A stretch of 64,000 bases of DNA from Comamonadaceae bacterium (GTDB lineage Bacteria; Pseudomonadota; Gammaproteobacteria; Burkholderiales; Burkholderiaceae_C). Under the pieces are notes generated by a model. The model was given only the letters and a program-made list of their open reading frames with translations. It was not told the DNA's origin and made no database searches. Every line of letters starts with the position of its first letter. Position 1 is the first letter of the stretch. This document shows, piece after piece, positions 9,131 through 19,196 of this stretch. The stretch is from positions 248,001 through 312,000 of the forward strand of contig JAIYAR010000009.1 in assembly GCA_027488985.1 (NCBI GenBank). The letters are read 5' to 3'. The translations under genes and the position numbers were made by a program.

Positions 9131-10441
9131 ATGAAACTAGCTGATAACAAAGCCACCCTGTCGTTCAGTAACGGCAGCCCCAGCGTGGAAATGCCCGTTT
9201 ACCAGGGCAACATCGGACCGGATGTGATCGACATCCGCAAGCTTTACGCCCAGACCGGCATGTTCACCTATGACCCCGGTTTTCTCTCAACCGCTTCCTG
9301 CCAGTCCGGCATCACTTACATCGACGGCGACAAGGGTGAACTGCTGTACCGCGGCTACCCCATTGAACAGTTGGCCACCAACGTCGACTACCTGGATACC
9401 TGCCACCTGTTGCTGAAGGGTGAACTGCCCAACGCCACCGAGCGCGTCGATTTCCACAAACTCGTGACAAACCACACAATGGTCAACGAGCAGATGCAGT
9501 TCTTCTTGCGTGGCTTCCGCCGCGACGCGCACCCCATGGCCGTGTTGACCGGCTTGGTGGGCGCCCTGTCTGCGTTCTACCACGACAGCACCGACATCAA
9601 TAACCCCGAGCACCGCGAAATCGCCGCGATCCGCCTGATCGCCAAAATGCCTACGCTCGTGGCGATGGCCTACAAATACGGCGTGGGCCAACCTTTCATG
9701 TACCCGCAGAACGACCTGAGCTACTCCGGCAACTTCCTGCGCATGATGTTCGGCACTCCTTGCGAAGAGTACAAGGTCAACCCCGTGATCGAGCGCGCGA
9801 TGGACCGCATCTTCATCCTGCACGCAGACCACGAGCAGAACGCGTCCACCTCTACCGTTCGCCTGTGCGGTTCCTCCGGCACCAACCCGTTTGCTGCCAT
9901 CGCAGCCGGTGTGGCTTGCTTGTGGGGCCCTGCCCACGGCGGTGCGAACGAAGCCTGCCTGAACATGCTGGAAGACATCCAGCGTCAAGGCGGCGTGTCC
10001 AAAGTCGGCCAGTTCATGGAACAGGTCAAGGACAAGAACTCCGGTGTCAAGCTCATGGGCTTCGGTCACCGCGTGTACAAGAACTACGACCCCCGCGCCA
10101 AGCTCATGCAGGAAACCTGCAACGAAGTGCTGGAAGCCTTGGGTCTGGAGAACGACCCCTTGTTCAAGCTGGCCAAGCAGCTGGAAAAGATTGCTCTGGA
10201 AGACGACTACTTCGTCCAGCGCAAGCTGTACCCCAACGTGGACTTTTACTCCGGTATCGTGCAGCGCGCCATCGGCATCCCTGTGAACCTGTTCACCGGT
10301 ATCTTCGCTTTGGCCCGTACCGTCGGCTGGATTGCCCAGTTGAACGAGATGATCGGCGACCCTGAGTACAAGATCGGCCGCCCACGCCAGTTGTTCACCG
10401 GCTCCGTCAAGCGCGACGTCAAGCCACTGGACCAGCGTTAA
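9131..10441 (+). CDS. gltA: Citrate synthase
   Basis: 436 residues, condenses oxaloacetate and acetyl-CoA to citrate. This is the hexameric, NADH-sensitive type I length class. Catalytic elements seen: [14 protein letters not shown] near 240, [14 protein letters not shown] near 310 and the Asp-bearing [18 protein letters not shown] near 360-375. AAAGGCGAAAG precedes the ATG. It is the last gene of the sdh operon and is followed by a strong intrinsic terminator. Confidence 0.98.
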   Translation: MKLADNKATLSFSNGSPSVEMPVYQGNIGPDVIDIRKLYAQTGMFTYDPGFLSTASCQSGITYIDGDKGELLYRGYPIEQLATNVDYLDTCHLLLKGELPNATERVDFHKLVTNHTMVNEQMQFFLRGFRRDAHPMAVLTGLVGALSAFYHDSTDINNPEHREIAAIRLIAKMPTLVAMAYKYGVGQPFMYPQNDLSYSGNFLRMMFGTPCEEYKVNPVIERAMDRIFILHADHEQNASTSTVRLCGSSGTNPFAAIAAGVACLWGPAHGGANEACLNMLEDIQRQGGVSKVGQFMEQVKDKNSGVKLMGFGHRVYKNYDPRAKLMQETCNEVLEALGLENDPLFKLAKQLEKIALEDDYFVQRKLYPNVDFYSGIVQRAIGIPVNLFTGIFALARTVGWIAQLNEMIGDPEYKIGRPRQLFTGSVKRDVKPLDQR

Positions 10442-10461
10442 GCCCTCCCGGGCCTACCCTG

Positions 10462-10498
10462 AAAACCCCGCCGCCTGCAAAGGTCGCGGGGTTTTTTC
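10462..10498 (+). terminator. Intrinsic terminator after gltA
   Basis: AAAACCCCGC pairs with GCGGGGTTTT and is followed by a T run, 20 nt after the gltA stop. It closes the sdhCDAB-sdhE-gltA operon. Confidence 0.9.
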
Positions 10499-10513
10499 TA
10501 TCCAATCCGGCTC

Positions 10514-10557
10514 TAGCGCTCATGGATTCTGCGCGAGCAGCTACTGTTTTCATAGCA
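10514..10557 (+). repeat. Dispersed 44-bp repeat, copy B
   Basis: A full copy between the gltA terminator and the LysR gene: TAGCGCTC, ATTCTGCGCGAGCAGCTA, then CATAGCA. GCTA at 10540-10543 can pair with TAGC on either side. It is the only copy here lying in a gap with no adjacent coding overlap. Confidence 0.88.
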
Positions 10558-10730
10558 ATTTACAGCCCATCGACAGCCGCATGTCGAGATGAACCCTTTC
10601 CCAGTCAAGATCCATGGCATCTCGAAATGCGATGACTAATCCAGAAGCGAGTGGGAGAATACCGGCATCACATCGCTGATCACGATGCCACTTCTTCATG
10701 CCACATATAGACCGCCCTCTGACCCGCCGA

Positions 10731-11612
10731 ATGGACCTGACATCGCTGCAGATGTTTGTGGCTGTCTGCGAGACGGGCAGCATCGGCAAGGCGGCGGAGC
10801 GCGAATTTATTGCCCCCTCGGCACTCAGCAAGCGGCTCAGTGATCTGGAGCTGGCGCTAGGAAGCCAGTTGCTGCAGCGCCATTCACGCGGTGTGCACCC
10901 TACCCCAGCAGGGCAAAGCCTGTTGCACCACGCCCGCAGCGTATTCTTCAGCCTGGACCGCATGCACACTGAGTTGACGGAATACGCCGACGGCGCCAAA
11001 GGCCAGGTGCGGGTACACGCCAGCATCTCGGCCACGGTGCAGTTTCTACCGGAAGACCTGGGCGCCTTCATCCGTGCCCACCAAGGCATCAAGATTGATC
11101 TGGAAGAGCACTTGAGCACCGAAGTCATTCGTGCCGTTGAGGAAGGTGCCGCCGATTTCGGTGTCTGCAATACGGCGGACGGCGTGGGCGAATTGCAGAC
11201 CCTGCCCTACCGGCAGGACCAACTGGTGCTTATTGTTCCCCGCACCCATGCGCTCGCCCGCGAACCCTCAGTGGCGTTCGCGGACACCCTGGCGCTGGAC
11301 CATGTGGGCCTGCATTCCAACAGCTCCATTTATGTCGCCATGCGCCAGGCTGCCACAGCGCTGGGGCAGAGCATCAAACTGCGCATTCAGGTCACCGGGC
11401 TGGATGCCATGTGCCGCATGATCCACAACGGCCTGGGCGTGGGCGTCATGCCCCTGCGCGCATTCACGCTGATGCACAACGCCGGCGAACTGGCTGCAGT
11501 GCCCCTAACCGACCCCTGGGCCCACCGCCGCATTGAGCTGGTGGCCCGCGACTTCTCGACCCTGCCCCGCAGCGCGCGGCTGCTGGTCGACCACCTAAAA
11601 TCGTCTCTCTAA
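10731..11612 (+). CDS. LysR family transcriptional regulator
   Basis: 293 residues from the ATG at 10731. An upstream in-frame ATG at 10698 would add 11 residues, but the helix-turn-helix starts right at [12 protein letters not shown] as is usual for the family; neither has a clear ribosome site. The N-terminal wHTH ([25 protein letters not shown]) is followed by a type 2 periplasmic-binding effector domain from about residue 85. It ends 11 nt before leuC in the same direction, so it may be cotranscribed with or regulate the leuCDB operon. Ligand unknown. Confidence 0.9.
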   Translation: MDLTSLQMFVAVCETGSIGKAAEREFIAPSALSKRLSDLELALGSQLLQRHSRGVHPTPAGQSLLHHARSVFFSLDRMHTELTEYADGAKGQVRVHASISATVQFLPEDLGAFIRAHQGIKIDLEEHLSTEVIRAVEEGAADFGVCNTADGVGELQTLPYRQDQLVLIVPRTHALAREPSVAFADTLALDHVGLHSNSSIYVAMRQAATALGQSIKLRIQVTGLDAMCRMIHNGLGVGVMPLRAFTLMHNAGELAAVPLTDPWAHRRIELVARDFSTLPRSARLLVDHLKSSL

Positions 11613-11623
11613 AGGAAGCATTT

Positions 11624-13072
11624 ATGGCACGCACGCTCTACGACAAACTCTGGGACGACCACGTCGTTCATACCGAAGACGATGGCACCTCCATCCTCTA
11701 TATCGATCGCCATCTGGTCCACGAAGTGACCAGCCCCCAGGCGTTTGAAGGACTGCGTGAAGCAGGTCGCAAGGTCTGGCGCATCAGCTCCATCGTCGCC
11801 ACTGCCGACCACAATACGCCAACCACCGGCTGGGAGCTGGGCTACGACGGCATTACCGACCCGACCAGCAAAGAACAGGTCACCACTCTGGACAGCAACA
11901 TCAAGGAATTCGGCTCTGCCGCTTATTTCCCCTTCCTGTCCAAGCGCCAGGGCATCGTGCACGTCATGGGGCCTGAAAACGGTGCCACTCTGCCCGGCAT
12001 GACCGTGGTGTGCGGCGACTCCCATACCTCCACCCACGGCGCGTTTGGGGCCTTGGCCCATGGCATCGGTACCAGCGAGGTCGAGCACGTGATGGCCACG
12101 CAAACCCTGCTGGCCAAAAAGGCCAAGAACATGCTGATCAAGGTCGAAGGCAACGTGGCCCCCGGCATCACCGGCAAAGACATTGTGCTGGCCATCATCG
12201 GCAAAATCGGCACCGCTGGCGGCACCGGCTACACCATCGAATTCGGCGGCTCCGCCATCCGTGCGCTGAGCATGGAAGGCCGCATGACCGTGTGCAACAT
12301 GGCCATCGAAGCCGGCGCCCGTGCCGGACTGGTGGCCGTGGACGAGAAAACCATCGACTACGTCAAGGGCCGCCCCTTGGCCCCCGGCGCCAACGCCACC
12401 TCTCCTGAGGCTGCCGCAGTGGAATGGGATCAAGCGGTTGCTTTCTGGAAGACCCTGCACTCAGACGCTGGCGCGCATTTCGACACCGTCGTCGAGCTGG
12501 ACGCAACCCAAATCGTGCCGCAAGTCACATGGGGAACATCTCCCGAAATGGTGCTGGGTGTGGACGCCATCGTGCCGGACCCCGACAAAGAAAAAGACGC
12601 CAGCAAGCGTGGCGCCATTGAGCGGGCACTCACCTACATGGGATTGGAACCCGGCAAGGCCTTGAACGATTTGTTCGTAGACAAAGTGTTCATCGGCTCC
12701 TGCACCAACAGCCGCATCGAAGACATGCGCGAAGCCGCGGCCGTAGTGAAGAAGCTGGGCCAGAAAGTGGCCAAGAACATCAAGTTGGCCATGGTCGTGC
12801 CTGGCTCCGGCTTGGTGAAAGAGCAAGCCGAGCGCGAAGGCCTGCATGAGATCTTCAAGGCCGCGGGCTTTGAGTGGCGCGAGCCCGGCTGCTCCATGTG
12901 CCTGGCCATGAACGCCGACCGACTGGAGCCCGGCGAGCGCTGCGCATCTACCAGCAACCGCAACTTTGAAGGCCGCCAAGGCGCCGGTGGCCGCACCCAC
13001 CTGGTGAGCCCCGCCATGGCGGCTGCCGCAGCCATCCATGGACACTTTGTCGATATCCGCAAGTTCGCCTGA
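11624..13072 (+). CDS. leuC: 3-isopropylmalate dehydratase large subunit
   Basis: 482 residues, aconitase family. With LeuD it isomerises 2- to 3-isopropylmalate in leucine synthesis. The 4Fe-4S ligands are seen in [13 protein letters not shown] (Cys near 360) and [10 protein letters not shown] (two Cys near 425). [32 protein letters not shown] near 128-160 is the active-site signature. AAAGGA sits a good distance before the ATG. Slightly longer than the usual 465-475 residues. Confidence 0.98.
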   Translation: MARTLYDKLWDDHVVHTEDDGTSILYIDRHLVHEVTSPQAFEGLREAGRKVWRISSIVATADHNTPTTGWELGYDGITDPTSKEQVTTLDSNIKEFGSAAYFPFLSKRQGIVHVMGPENGATLPGMTVVCGDSHTSTHGAFGALAHGIGTSEVEHVMATQTLLAKKAKNMLIKVEGNVAPGITGKDIVLAIIGKIGTAGGTGYTIEFGGSAIRALSMEGRMTVCNMAIEAGARAGLVAVDEKTIDYVKGRPLAPGANATSPEAAAVEWDQAVAFWKTLHSDAGAHFDTVVELDATQIVPQVTWGTSPEMVLGVDAIVPDPDKEKDASKRGAIERALTYMGLEPGKALNDLFVDKVFIGSCTNSRIEDMREAAAVVKKLGQKVAKNIKLAMVVPGSGLVKEQAEREGLHEIFKAAGFEWREPGCSMCLAMNADRLEPGERCASTSNRNFEGRQGAGGRTHLVSPAMAAAAAIHGHFVDIRKFA

Positions 13073-13091
13073 CCCATTGAAAGGACTGAAT

Positions 13092-13220
13092 ATGAAAACC
13101 GCACTAATCGCCGCATGCGCTGCCACCCTGCTGTTGCTGTCTGGATGCAACACGGTCAAAGGCATGGGCCAGGACATTCAAAAGGCCGGCGAAAAAATTG
13201 AAGGCGCTGCCAAGAAATGA
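13092..13220 (+). CDS. Entericidin-like small lipoprotein within the leu operon
   Basis: 42 residues: [20 protein letters not shown], so a lipoprotein signal peptide with lipobox LSGC and lipidated Cys near residue 19. A short charged tail follows ([21 protein letters not shown]). The tail pattern [21 protein letters not shown] matches entericidin A/B proteins, small lipoproteins of the envelope. AAGGACTGAAT precedes its ATG. Its TGA overlaps the leuD start as ATGA, so it is translationally coupled to leuD. Confidence 0.85.
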   Translation: MKTALIAACAATLLLLSGCNTVKGMGQDIQKAGEKIEGAAKK

Positions 13221-13867
13221 AAAACTTTACTGTTCACCAAGGGCTGGTTGCGCCCATGGACCGCGAAAACGTGGACACCGACGCGATCATCCCCAAGCAA
13301 TTTCTCAAATCCATCCGCAAGACCGGCTTCGGTCAGAACCTGTTTGACGAATGGCGCTACCTAGATGCGGGCTACCCCGGCCAGGACCCCGCCAGCCGCA
13401 AGCCCAACCCGGACTTTGTGCTGAACCAGCCCCGCTATGCCGGCGCATCCATCCTGCTGGCGCGCAAAAACTTCGGCTGCGGTTCCAGCCGTGAGCACGC
13501 GCCCTGGGCGATTGACCAATATGGCTTTCGCGCCATCATTGCGCCCAGCTATGCCGATATCTTCTTCAACAACTGCTTCAAGAACGGCCTGCTGCCGATC
13601 CAGCTGAGCGAAGCCCAAGTAGACCAGTTGTTCAACGAAGCACTGGCCTTCCCCGGTTATCAGCTCACCATTGATCTGGAGCGCCAAGTCATCGTGAAGC
13701 CACAGGGCGAAGAAATCCCGTTCGATGTGCAGGCCTTCCGCAAGTACTGCTTGCTCAACGGCTTTGACGACATTGGCCTGACATTGCGCCATGCCGACAA
13801 GATCAAGGCTTTCGAAGCCCAACGTTTGGCCACAAAACCCTGGCTGGCACAGACCATGTCTGCGTAA
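13217..13867 (+). CDS. leuD: 3-isopropylmalate dehydratase small subunit
   Basis: 216 residues, the swivel subunit that partners LeuC. Seen: [17 protein letters not shown] near 15-31, [16 protein letters not shown] near 87-102 and [19 protein letters not shown] near 111-130. It begins at the ATGA overlap with the small lipoprotein gene. Its TAA stop lies inside a degenerate copy of the dispersed repeat (copy L), which also fills the gap before leuB. Confidence 0.98.
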   Translation: MKNFTVHQGLVAPMDRENVDTDAIIPKQFLKSIRKTGFGQNLFDEWRYLDAGYPGQDPASRKPNPDFVLNQPRYAGASILLARKNFGCGSSREHAPWAIDQYGFRAIIAPSYADIFFNNCFKNGLLPIQLSEAQVDQLFNEALAFPGYQLTIDLERQVIVKPQGEEIPFDVQAFRKYCLLNGFDDIGLTLRHADKIKAFEAQRLATKPWLAQTMSA

Positions 13868-13888
13868 GCAGCTATCAAATTCATAGTA
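13859..13888 (+). repeat. Degenerate dispersed repeat, copy L
   Basis: TCTGCGTAAGCAGCTATCAA followed by TCATAGTA keeps the right half of the repeat (TGCGxAAGCAGCTA and a terminal ATAG). It provides the leuD stop codon and most of the leuD-leuB gap. Confidence 0.6.
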
Positions 13889-13901
13889 TTCAAAGGACAT
13901 C

Positions 13902-14972
13902 ATGAAAATTGCAGTCTTGCCGGGTGACGGCATCGGCACCGAAATCGTGGCGGAGGCCGTGAAGGTTTTGAACGCCCTGGACCTGAAGCTGGAAATGGAA
14001 ACCGCACTCGTGGGCGGTTGTGCCTATGAGGCCCATGGCCACCCCCTGCCCGAAGCTACCCTCAAGCTGGCCAAGGAAGCGGACGCGGTGTTGTTCGGCG
14101 CCGTGGGCGACTGGAAGTACGACAAGCTGGAACGCCAGTTCCGCCCCGAGCAGGCCATTCTGGGCTTGCGCAAGAATTTGGGCCTGTTTGCCAACTTCCG
14201 CCCCGCGATTTGCTACGAGCAGTTGGTAGGCGCCTCCAGCCTCAAGCCCGAGCTGATTGCGGGCCTGGACATCCTCATCATCCGTGAACTGACTGGCGAC
14301 ATCTACTTCGGCCAACCCCGCGGCCGCCGCATCGCCACAGACGGCCACTTCCCCGGCGCGGAAGAAGCGTTCGACACCATGCGCTACAGCCGCCCCGAGA
14401 TCGAGCGCATCGCACATGTGGCTTTCCAGGCCGCTCAGAAGCGCAACAGGCGTGTCACCAGCGTAGACAAAAACAATGTGCTGGAAACCTCTCAGTTGTG
14501 GAAAGACGTGATGGTCGAAGTGGGCCAGCAATACCCCGACGTAGAGTTGGACCACATGTTGGTTGACAACGCCGCCATGCAGCTAGTCAAAGCGCCCAAG
14601 AAGTTTGACGTGCTGGTCACCGGCAACATGTTCGGCGACATCCTGTCCGACGAAGCCTCCATGCTGACCGGCTCCATCGGAATGCTGCCTTCTGCCAGCC
14701 TAAACAGCAGCAACCAAGGCCTGTACGAGCCCAGCCACGGCAGCGCACCGGACATCGCCGGCAAAGGCATTGCCAACCCGTTAGCCACCATCCTGAGTGC
14801 CGCGATGATGCTGCGCTTCAGTCTGAACCAGGAAGCTGCTGCACAGCGAATTGAAGCCGCCGTGAAGAAGGTGCTTGAACAGGGTTTCCGCACAGCCGAC
14901 ATTTACAGCGAAGGCACCACCCGCGTCAGCACCAAAGAGATGGGCGACGCGGTGCTCAAGGCTCTGGCCTAA
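13902..14972 (+). CDS. leuB: 3-isopropylmalate dehydrogenase
   Basis: 356 residues. It oxidatively decarboxylates 3-isopropylmalate with NAD in leucine synthesis. Seen: [11 protein letters not shown] at the N-terminus, [14 protein letters not shown] near 128-141, the Mg/substrate segment around [33 protein letters not shown] near 244-268, and the NAD-adenosine loop [28 protein letters not shown]. Full length. AAAGGACATC precedes the ATG. Confidence 0.98.
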   Translation: MKIAVLPGDGIGTEIVAEAVKVLNALDLKLEMETALVGGCAYEAHGHPLPEATLKLAKEADAVLFGAVGDWKYDKLERQFRPEQAILGLRKNLGLFANFRPAICYEQLVGASSLKPELIAGLDILIIRELTGDIYFGQPRGRRIATDGHFPGAEEAFDTMRYSRPEIERIAHVAFQAAQKRNRRVTSVDKNNVLETSQLWKDVMVEVGQQYPDVELDHMLVDNAAMQLVKAPKKFDVLVTGNMFGDILSDEASMLTGSIGMLPSASLNSSNQGLYEPSHGSAPDIAGKGIANPLATILSAAMMLRFSLNQEAAAQRIEAAVKKVLEQGFRTADIYSEGTTRVSTKEMGDAVLKALA

Positions 14973-14986
14973 AGACTGCGAGGCGA

Positions 14987-15008
14987 GGGTCTGTTGCGCA
15001 ACAGACCC
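14987..15008. repeat. Perfect 22-bp palindrome downstream of leuB
   Basis: GGGTCTGTTGC is followed immediately by its exact reverse complement, 14 nt after the leuB stop. There is no T run on either side, so it is not a standard terminator. It could be a protein-binding site or an RNA stem that stabilises the leu transcript. Confidence 0.6.
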
Positions 15009-15074
15009 GCGCCAAGCAAAATCATTTCAGTCCGCGCGGAGCAAAAAATTCTTGTTTTGCGCTACAATAATTTC

Positions 15075-15176
15075 ATGTTTGTCGCACGCCCCTTCTCTTT
15101 GAGCTTGTTGACTGCCTCCTTGGCAGCCAAGGCCGCGCGCGCAATCATTTCCAAAACCACGACCATTAAGGGCTGA
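15075..15176 (+). CDS. Candidate 33-residue leader peptide upstream of asd
   Basis: A short open frame MFVARPFSL... ends in ISKTTTIKG followed by TGA, 94 nt before asd. A TACAAT -10-like box lies 7 nt upstream of its ATG. Three consecutive Thr codons and Lys codons near the stop, followed by two stem-loops, resemble an amino-acid-sensing attenuator; asd feeds Thr, Met and Lys synthesis. No good ribosome site is visible, so translation is uncertain. Confidence 0.3.
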   Translation: MFVARPFSLSLLTASLAAKAARAIISKTTTIKG

Positions 15177-15180
15177 TCCA

Positions 15181-15251
15181 GCTCCGGTATCGTCGTGCGC
15201 CCCCGGCCAGACGAGCCGGAGCAAACAGCCCAGGTCGGGCATCGTTTGTTT
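15181..15251 (+). promoter_or_regulatory. Tandem stem-loops in the asd leader
   Basis: GCTCCGG at 15181-15187 pairs with CCGGAGC at 15216-15222. A second stem, GCCC at 15228 with GGGC at 15237, is extended by AAAC/GTTT and followed by GTTT-rich sequence, so it resembles a weak terminator. Together with the short upstream frame this could be an attenuator or other cis-regulatory leader. Not proven. Confidence 0.35.
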
Positions 15252-15270
15252 ACATTGAAAGGGCGTTGAT

Positions 15271-16401
15271 ATGAGCAAGTTGGTAGGTTTGGTCGGCTGG
15301 CGCGGCATGGTCGGCTCGGTGTTGATGGATCGCATGGCGCAGGAAAAAGATTTCGATCTGATAGAGCCGCTTTTCTTCTCGACCAGCAATGCAGGCGGCA
15401 AGGCTCCAGCAGAGGCCAAGAACGAAACCACGCTGCAAGACGCTTACAACATCGAAGCCCTCAAGCGCTGCGACATCATCATCACCGCCCAAGGTGGCGA
15501 CTACACCACCGAAGTATTCCCCAAGCTGCGCGCAACAGGATGGAACGGCCATTGGATCGACGCAGCTTCCACGCTGCGCATGGAAAAAGACGCCGTCATC
15601 ATCCTGGACCCTGTGAACATGCCTGTCATCAAGGACGCGCTGGCCAAGGGCGGCAAAAACTGGGTGGGTGGCAATTGCACCGTGAGCTGCATGCTGATGG
15701 GCGTGGGCGCGCTGTACAAGGCAGGCCTCGTCGAGTGGATGAGCACCCAGACATACCAGGCAGCATCCGGCGGAGGCGCCCAGCATATGCGCGAACTGCT
15801 GACCCAATACGGCACCCTGAATGCGGAGGTCAAAGCCCTACTCGACGACCCCAAGAGCGCCATTCTGGAAATCGACCGCAAGGTTATCGCCAAGCAGCGC
15901 GCACTGACCGGAGCTGAAACCGCCAACTTCGGCGTGCCACTGGGCGGCTCGCTGATCCCTTGGATCGACAAGGATCTGGGCAACGGCATGTCCAAAGAAG
16001 AGTGGAAAGGCATGGCCGAAACCAACAAGATTTTGGGCATGGGCGAAGGATTCGGCAGCTCTGCCATTCCCGTAGATGGTTTCTGCGTGCGCGTGGGCGC
16101 CATGCGCTGCCACAGCCAGGCCTTGACCTTCAAGCTGAAAAAAGACGTGCCCGTGGCAGACATTGAAGCCATGATCTCTGCAGACAACCAGTGGGTCAAA
16201 GTGGTACCCAACACCCGTGAAGCCACCATTCAGGATCTGACACCTGTGGCGGTGACCGGCACCATGACTATCCCTGTGGGCCGTATCCGCAAGCTGGCCA
16301 TGGGGCCTGAGTACGTGGGCGCCTTCACTATCGGTGACCAGCTGCTGTGGGGAGCTGCCGAGCCACTGCGCCGCATGCTGCGGATCCTGCTCGACGCGTA
16401 A
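15271..16401 (+). CDS. asd: Aspartate-semialdehyde dehydrogenase
   Basis: 376 residues. It reduces beta-aspartyl phosphate to aspartate semialdehyde, the branch point to lysine/diaminopimelate, threonine and methionine. Seen: the NADP loop [13 protein letters not shown] at 6-18, the catalytic Cys in [11 protein letters not shown] (C136), [14 protein letters not shown] near 170, and the active-site His in [12 protein letters not shown] near 275. This is the proteobacterial type of about 370 residues. A GAAAGGG ribosome site precedes the ATG. Confidence 0.98.
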   Translation: MSKLVGLVGWRGMVGSVLMDRMAQEKDFDLIEPLFFSTSNAGGKAPAEAKNETTLQDAYNIEALKRCDIIITAQGGDYTTEVFPKLRATGWNGHWIDAASTLRMEKDAVIILDPVNMPVIKDALAKGGKNWVGGNCTVSCMLMGVGALYKAGLVEWMSTQTYQAASGGGAQHMRELLTQYGTLNAEVKALLDDPKSAILEIDRKVIAKQRALTGAETANFGVPLGGSLIPWIDKDLGNGMSKEEWKGMAETNKILGMGEGFGSSAIPVDGFCVRVGAMRCHSQALTFKLKKDVPVADIEAMISADNQWVKVVPNTREATIQDLTPVAVTGTMTIPVGRIRKLAMGPEYVGAFTIGDQLLWGAAEPLRRMLRILLDA

Positions 16402-16607
16402 CAGAGAGTTACACGTCGTTGCCCCTAGGCAACATACGCGAGGGCGACAATAGGCAATCGGGGCAAGCTTTGAAAGTTAAGCGCTTTCTCAGCTTGTCTC
16501 CGTAAGACATTGATGTTATGGTACTTTTTACGTTTCAAGTATCGGGCCTGTTTGCCTGAAAACCGACAAGTACATTGCCGCTCGCGTGAGCACCGGAGGC
16601 CTATAAA

Positions 16608-19193
16608 TTGATCGCAAAGACACATCGTTGGCAGAGGACCGCCATAGCGGCTGCAGCCATTGCGCTACTCGGCTTGTCCGGAACCGGAGCCTATGCGCTT
16701 TCGCTGGGCCGTTTGACTGTTCAGTCGGCGTTGGGCGAACCGCTGCGTGCTGAAGTTGAAGTTCCTGACATTACTGCAGAGGAAGCCGCCTCGTTGAAAG
16801 CAGCAGTTGCTCAACCAGAGGCTTTCACTGCTGCTGGCCTGGAGTACAGCGCGGCACTCACCGGCCTTCAGACCAGCCTGCAACGACGTGCTGATGGCCG
16901 CGCTTACTTGCGCCTCACCAGTGACCGCACTGTGAACGATCCGTTCATTGATTTGATTCTGGAGGCGACCTGGTCCTCTGGCCGCATCGTTCGGGACTAC
17001 ACCCTGTTGTTGGATCCACCCAGCCTAAAGCGTGCTGCCCCGGCGCCGACCTTGGCTCAAACGCCTGCGGTCGTTACTACTCCCATAGCTCCAGCGCCTG
17101 CTGCGTCAGCTGCGCCCAAACCAGCTCCAGCGGAAGCTGCCCGTCCCGCAGCACCTGCCCGTACCCCTGCAACGTCTGCAGAAGCGCCTGCGCCCAAGGC
17201 AGCTTCAGGCGACGAAAAGCAAATCACCGTCAAACCTGGCGACACCGCAAGCAAGATTGCCAGCGCCAACAAACCTGCTGGTGTGTCCCTTGACCAAATG
17301 TTGGTGGCCTTGTTGCGCTCCAACCCGGATGCGTTCGTAAACGACAACCTGAACCGCGTTCGCGCCGGAGCGGTCATGACAGTGCCAACCGCGGATATCG
17401 CGACCAGCGTTTCCCCGGCTGAAGCATCCAAAATCGTTGTTGCGCAAAGCAAGGATTTCAACGATTTCCGCCGCAACTTGGCGGGTAACGCCCCGCAAGC
17501 CACCGTGAGCGCTGCGGACCGAAAAGCCAGCGGCTCGATTGAAGCCAAAGTGGACGAAAAGAAGCCTGCTTCGACCACGCCTGACAAATTGACACTGTCC
17601 AAGGGCGCTGTTTCCTCCAAGGCCGATGAAGCCAAAATCGCCAAAGAGCGTGAAGCCAAAGATGCAGCAGCCCGCGCAGCCGAGCTGACCAAAAACATCA
17701 GCGAACTGAACAAAATCAATGCTGCAAACGCACCGGCACCAGCAGCACCCGCGAGCAAGCCTTCAGCGGCGCCTGCGGTTCCTGTGGCTGGAATGACCGC
17801 ACCTTCTGTTGCAGCAAGCGCTCCCGCAGCTATCGCGTCTGCTCCAGTGCCTGCAGCCCCAGTCGCCGCGACATCTGCCCCCGAAGCTCCCGCCCCCGTC
17901 GCGAAGGCGCCGGCTCCTGTAAAGCCTGTTGTGCCGGCACCAGTTCTGGAAGAACCGTCTCTGATAGACACACTGATGGAAGATCCATTGGTTCCCGCTG
18001 GGGCGGTTGGTTTATTGGCCCTTTTGGGCGGCTTCGCTGCCTACCGTGTTCGCCAACGCAAGAAAAACGCCTCCCAAGTGGACAGCGCGTTTCTGGAAAG
18101 CCGCCTTCAACCGGACTCTTTCTTCGGTGCAAGTGGTGGTCAACGGGTAGACACCAATCAAAATGGCCCTGTGAGCGCATCGTCCATGGTGTATTCCGCA
18201 AGCCAGCTGGATGCTGCCGACGATGTGGACCCTGTGGCAGAGGCTGACGTGTATCTCGCCTATGGCCGTGACCTGCAAGCAGAAGAAATCCTGAAGGAAG
18301 CCGTCCGATCCAACCCGGGACGTTTGGCTATCCATACCAAGCTGCTGGAAATTTTTGCCAAGCGCCGCGACACCCGAAGTTTTGAAAGCACGGCCACACA
18401 AGCCTACAAGCTGACTGGGGCCAACAGTCCTGAGTGGACCCGCATTTGCGAGATGGGTCAGTCAATCGATCCATCGAATTCACTTTACCAGCCTGGAGGC
18501 GCGCCCCCAGGACCCGCCGCTGTAGCGACAGCGCCCATATCCGCTTTCAGCAGCAGCACAGTGGCCGAGTCGGCACACGCCGAGCTCGAACCCGCTTTGG
18601 GAGGGGGAGTAGATTTGGATCTGGATCTTGATTTTTCCCTCGACGATGAACCTGCCTCAAGCGCGATCAGCGATGTGACGGGCGGAAACATGACGTCAAG
18701 TGCGGAACAGACGATCAAGCTGCAAACCCAGGCCGCCGACAACGGACTGGACATGGACTTCGACTTGGCTGAAGAGGAGCCTGGTGCACCGAGTGCCCAG
18801 TTCGAGCCTGCCAGCCAGATGCCGGAGATTTCTTTGTCACTGGATGACCTTGAGGTCCCATTGGACGCAGGCAGTGCTAATCCATTGAGATTTGAGGCTA
18901 CCAGCCCTGCTCCGGTAGATTCGGTAGCAGCACCCAGCCAGACTGCCGACACCGGTTTGATGGAGTTTGACCTGAGCTCTCTGTCCATGGAGCTCGATAG
19001 CCCGGCAGGATCCCTCGCTGCGGCACCAGACAATTTCAGCGAAGACCCCTTGGGCACCAAACTCGCCTTGGCGGAAGAGTTCATCTCCATCGGAGACGAA
19101 GACGGTGCGCGTGCGCTCATCGAAGAAGTGATGTCGGAAGCGACCGGTGAAGTCCGGGCCAAAGCTCAAAAAGCGCTGGCGCAACTGAGCTGA
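16608..19193 (+). CDS. fimV: FimV/HubP-type polar membrane protein
   Basis: 861 residues. FimV-type proteins anchor at the inner membrane and organise cell poles and type IV pilus or twitching functions. Seen: an N-terminal signal segment ending near ALSLG, the FimV N-terminal domain to about 140, and a Pro/Ala-rich linker. A LysM-like peptidoglycan-binding stretch follows near 205-255 (ITVKPGDTASKIA), then a long Ala/Pro linker. One transmembrane helix lies near 455-475 (PAGAVGLLALLGGFAAYRV), then an acidic cytoplasmic tail with the conserved C-terminal KLALAEEFISIGDEDGARALIEEV. Translation starts at TTG, 8 nt after GGAGG. Confidence 0.93.
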   Translation: MIAKTHRWQRTAIAAAAIALLGLSGTGAYALSLGRLTVQSALGEPLRAEVEVPDITAEEAASLKAAVAQPEAFTAAGLEYSAALTGLQTSLQRRADGRAYLRLTSDRTVNDPFIDLILEATWSSGRIVRDYTLLLDPPSLKRAAPAPTLAQTPAVVTTPIAPAPAASAAPKPAPAEAARPAAPARTPATSAEAPAPKAASGDEKQITVKPGDTASKIASANKPAGVSLDQMLVALLRSNPDAFVNDNLNRVRAGAVMTVPTADIATSVSPAEASKIVVAQSKDFNDFRRNLAGNAPQATVSAADRKASGSIEAKVDEKKPASTTPDKLTLSKGAVSSKADEAKIAKEREAKDAAARAAELTKNISELNKINAANAPAPAAPASKPSAAPAVPVAGMTAPSVAASAPAAIASAPVPAAPVAATSAPEAPAPVAKAPAPVKPVVPAPVLEEPSLIDTLMEDPLVPAGAVGLLALLGGFAAYRVRQRKKNASQVDSAFLESRLQPDSFFGASGGQRVDTNQNGPVSASSMVYSASQLDAADDVDPVAEADVYLAYGRDLQAEEILKEAVRSNPGRLAIHTKLLEIFAKRRDTRSFESTATQAYKLTGANSPEWTRICEMGQSIDPSNSLYQPGGAPPGPAAVATAPISAFSSSTVAESAHAELEPALGGGVDLDLDLDFSLDDEPASSAISDVTGGNMTSSAEQTIKLQTQAADNGLDMDFDLAEEEPGAPSAQFEPASQMPEISLSLDDLEVPLDAGSANPLRFEATSPAPVDSVAAPSQTADTGLMEFDLSSLSMELDSPAGSLAAAPDNFSEDPLGTKLALAEEFISIGDEDGARALIEEVMSEATGEVRAKAQKALAQLS

Positions 19194-19196
19194 CCT

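Noticed and set aside
16418..16433. Terminator after asd
   Set aside because: The 6-bp stem has no T run on either strand.
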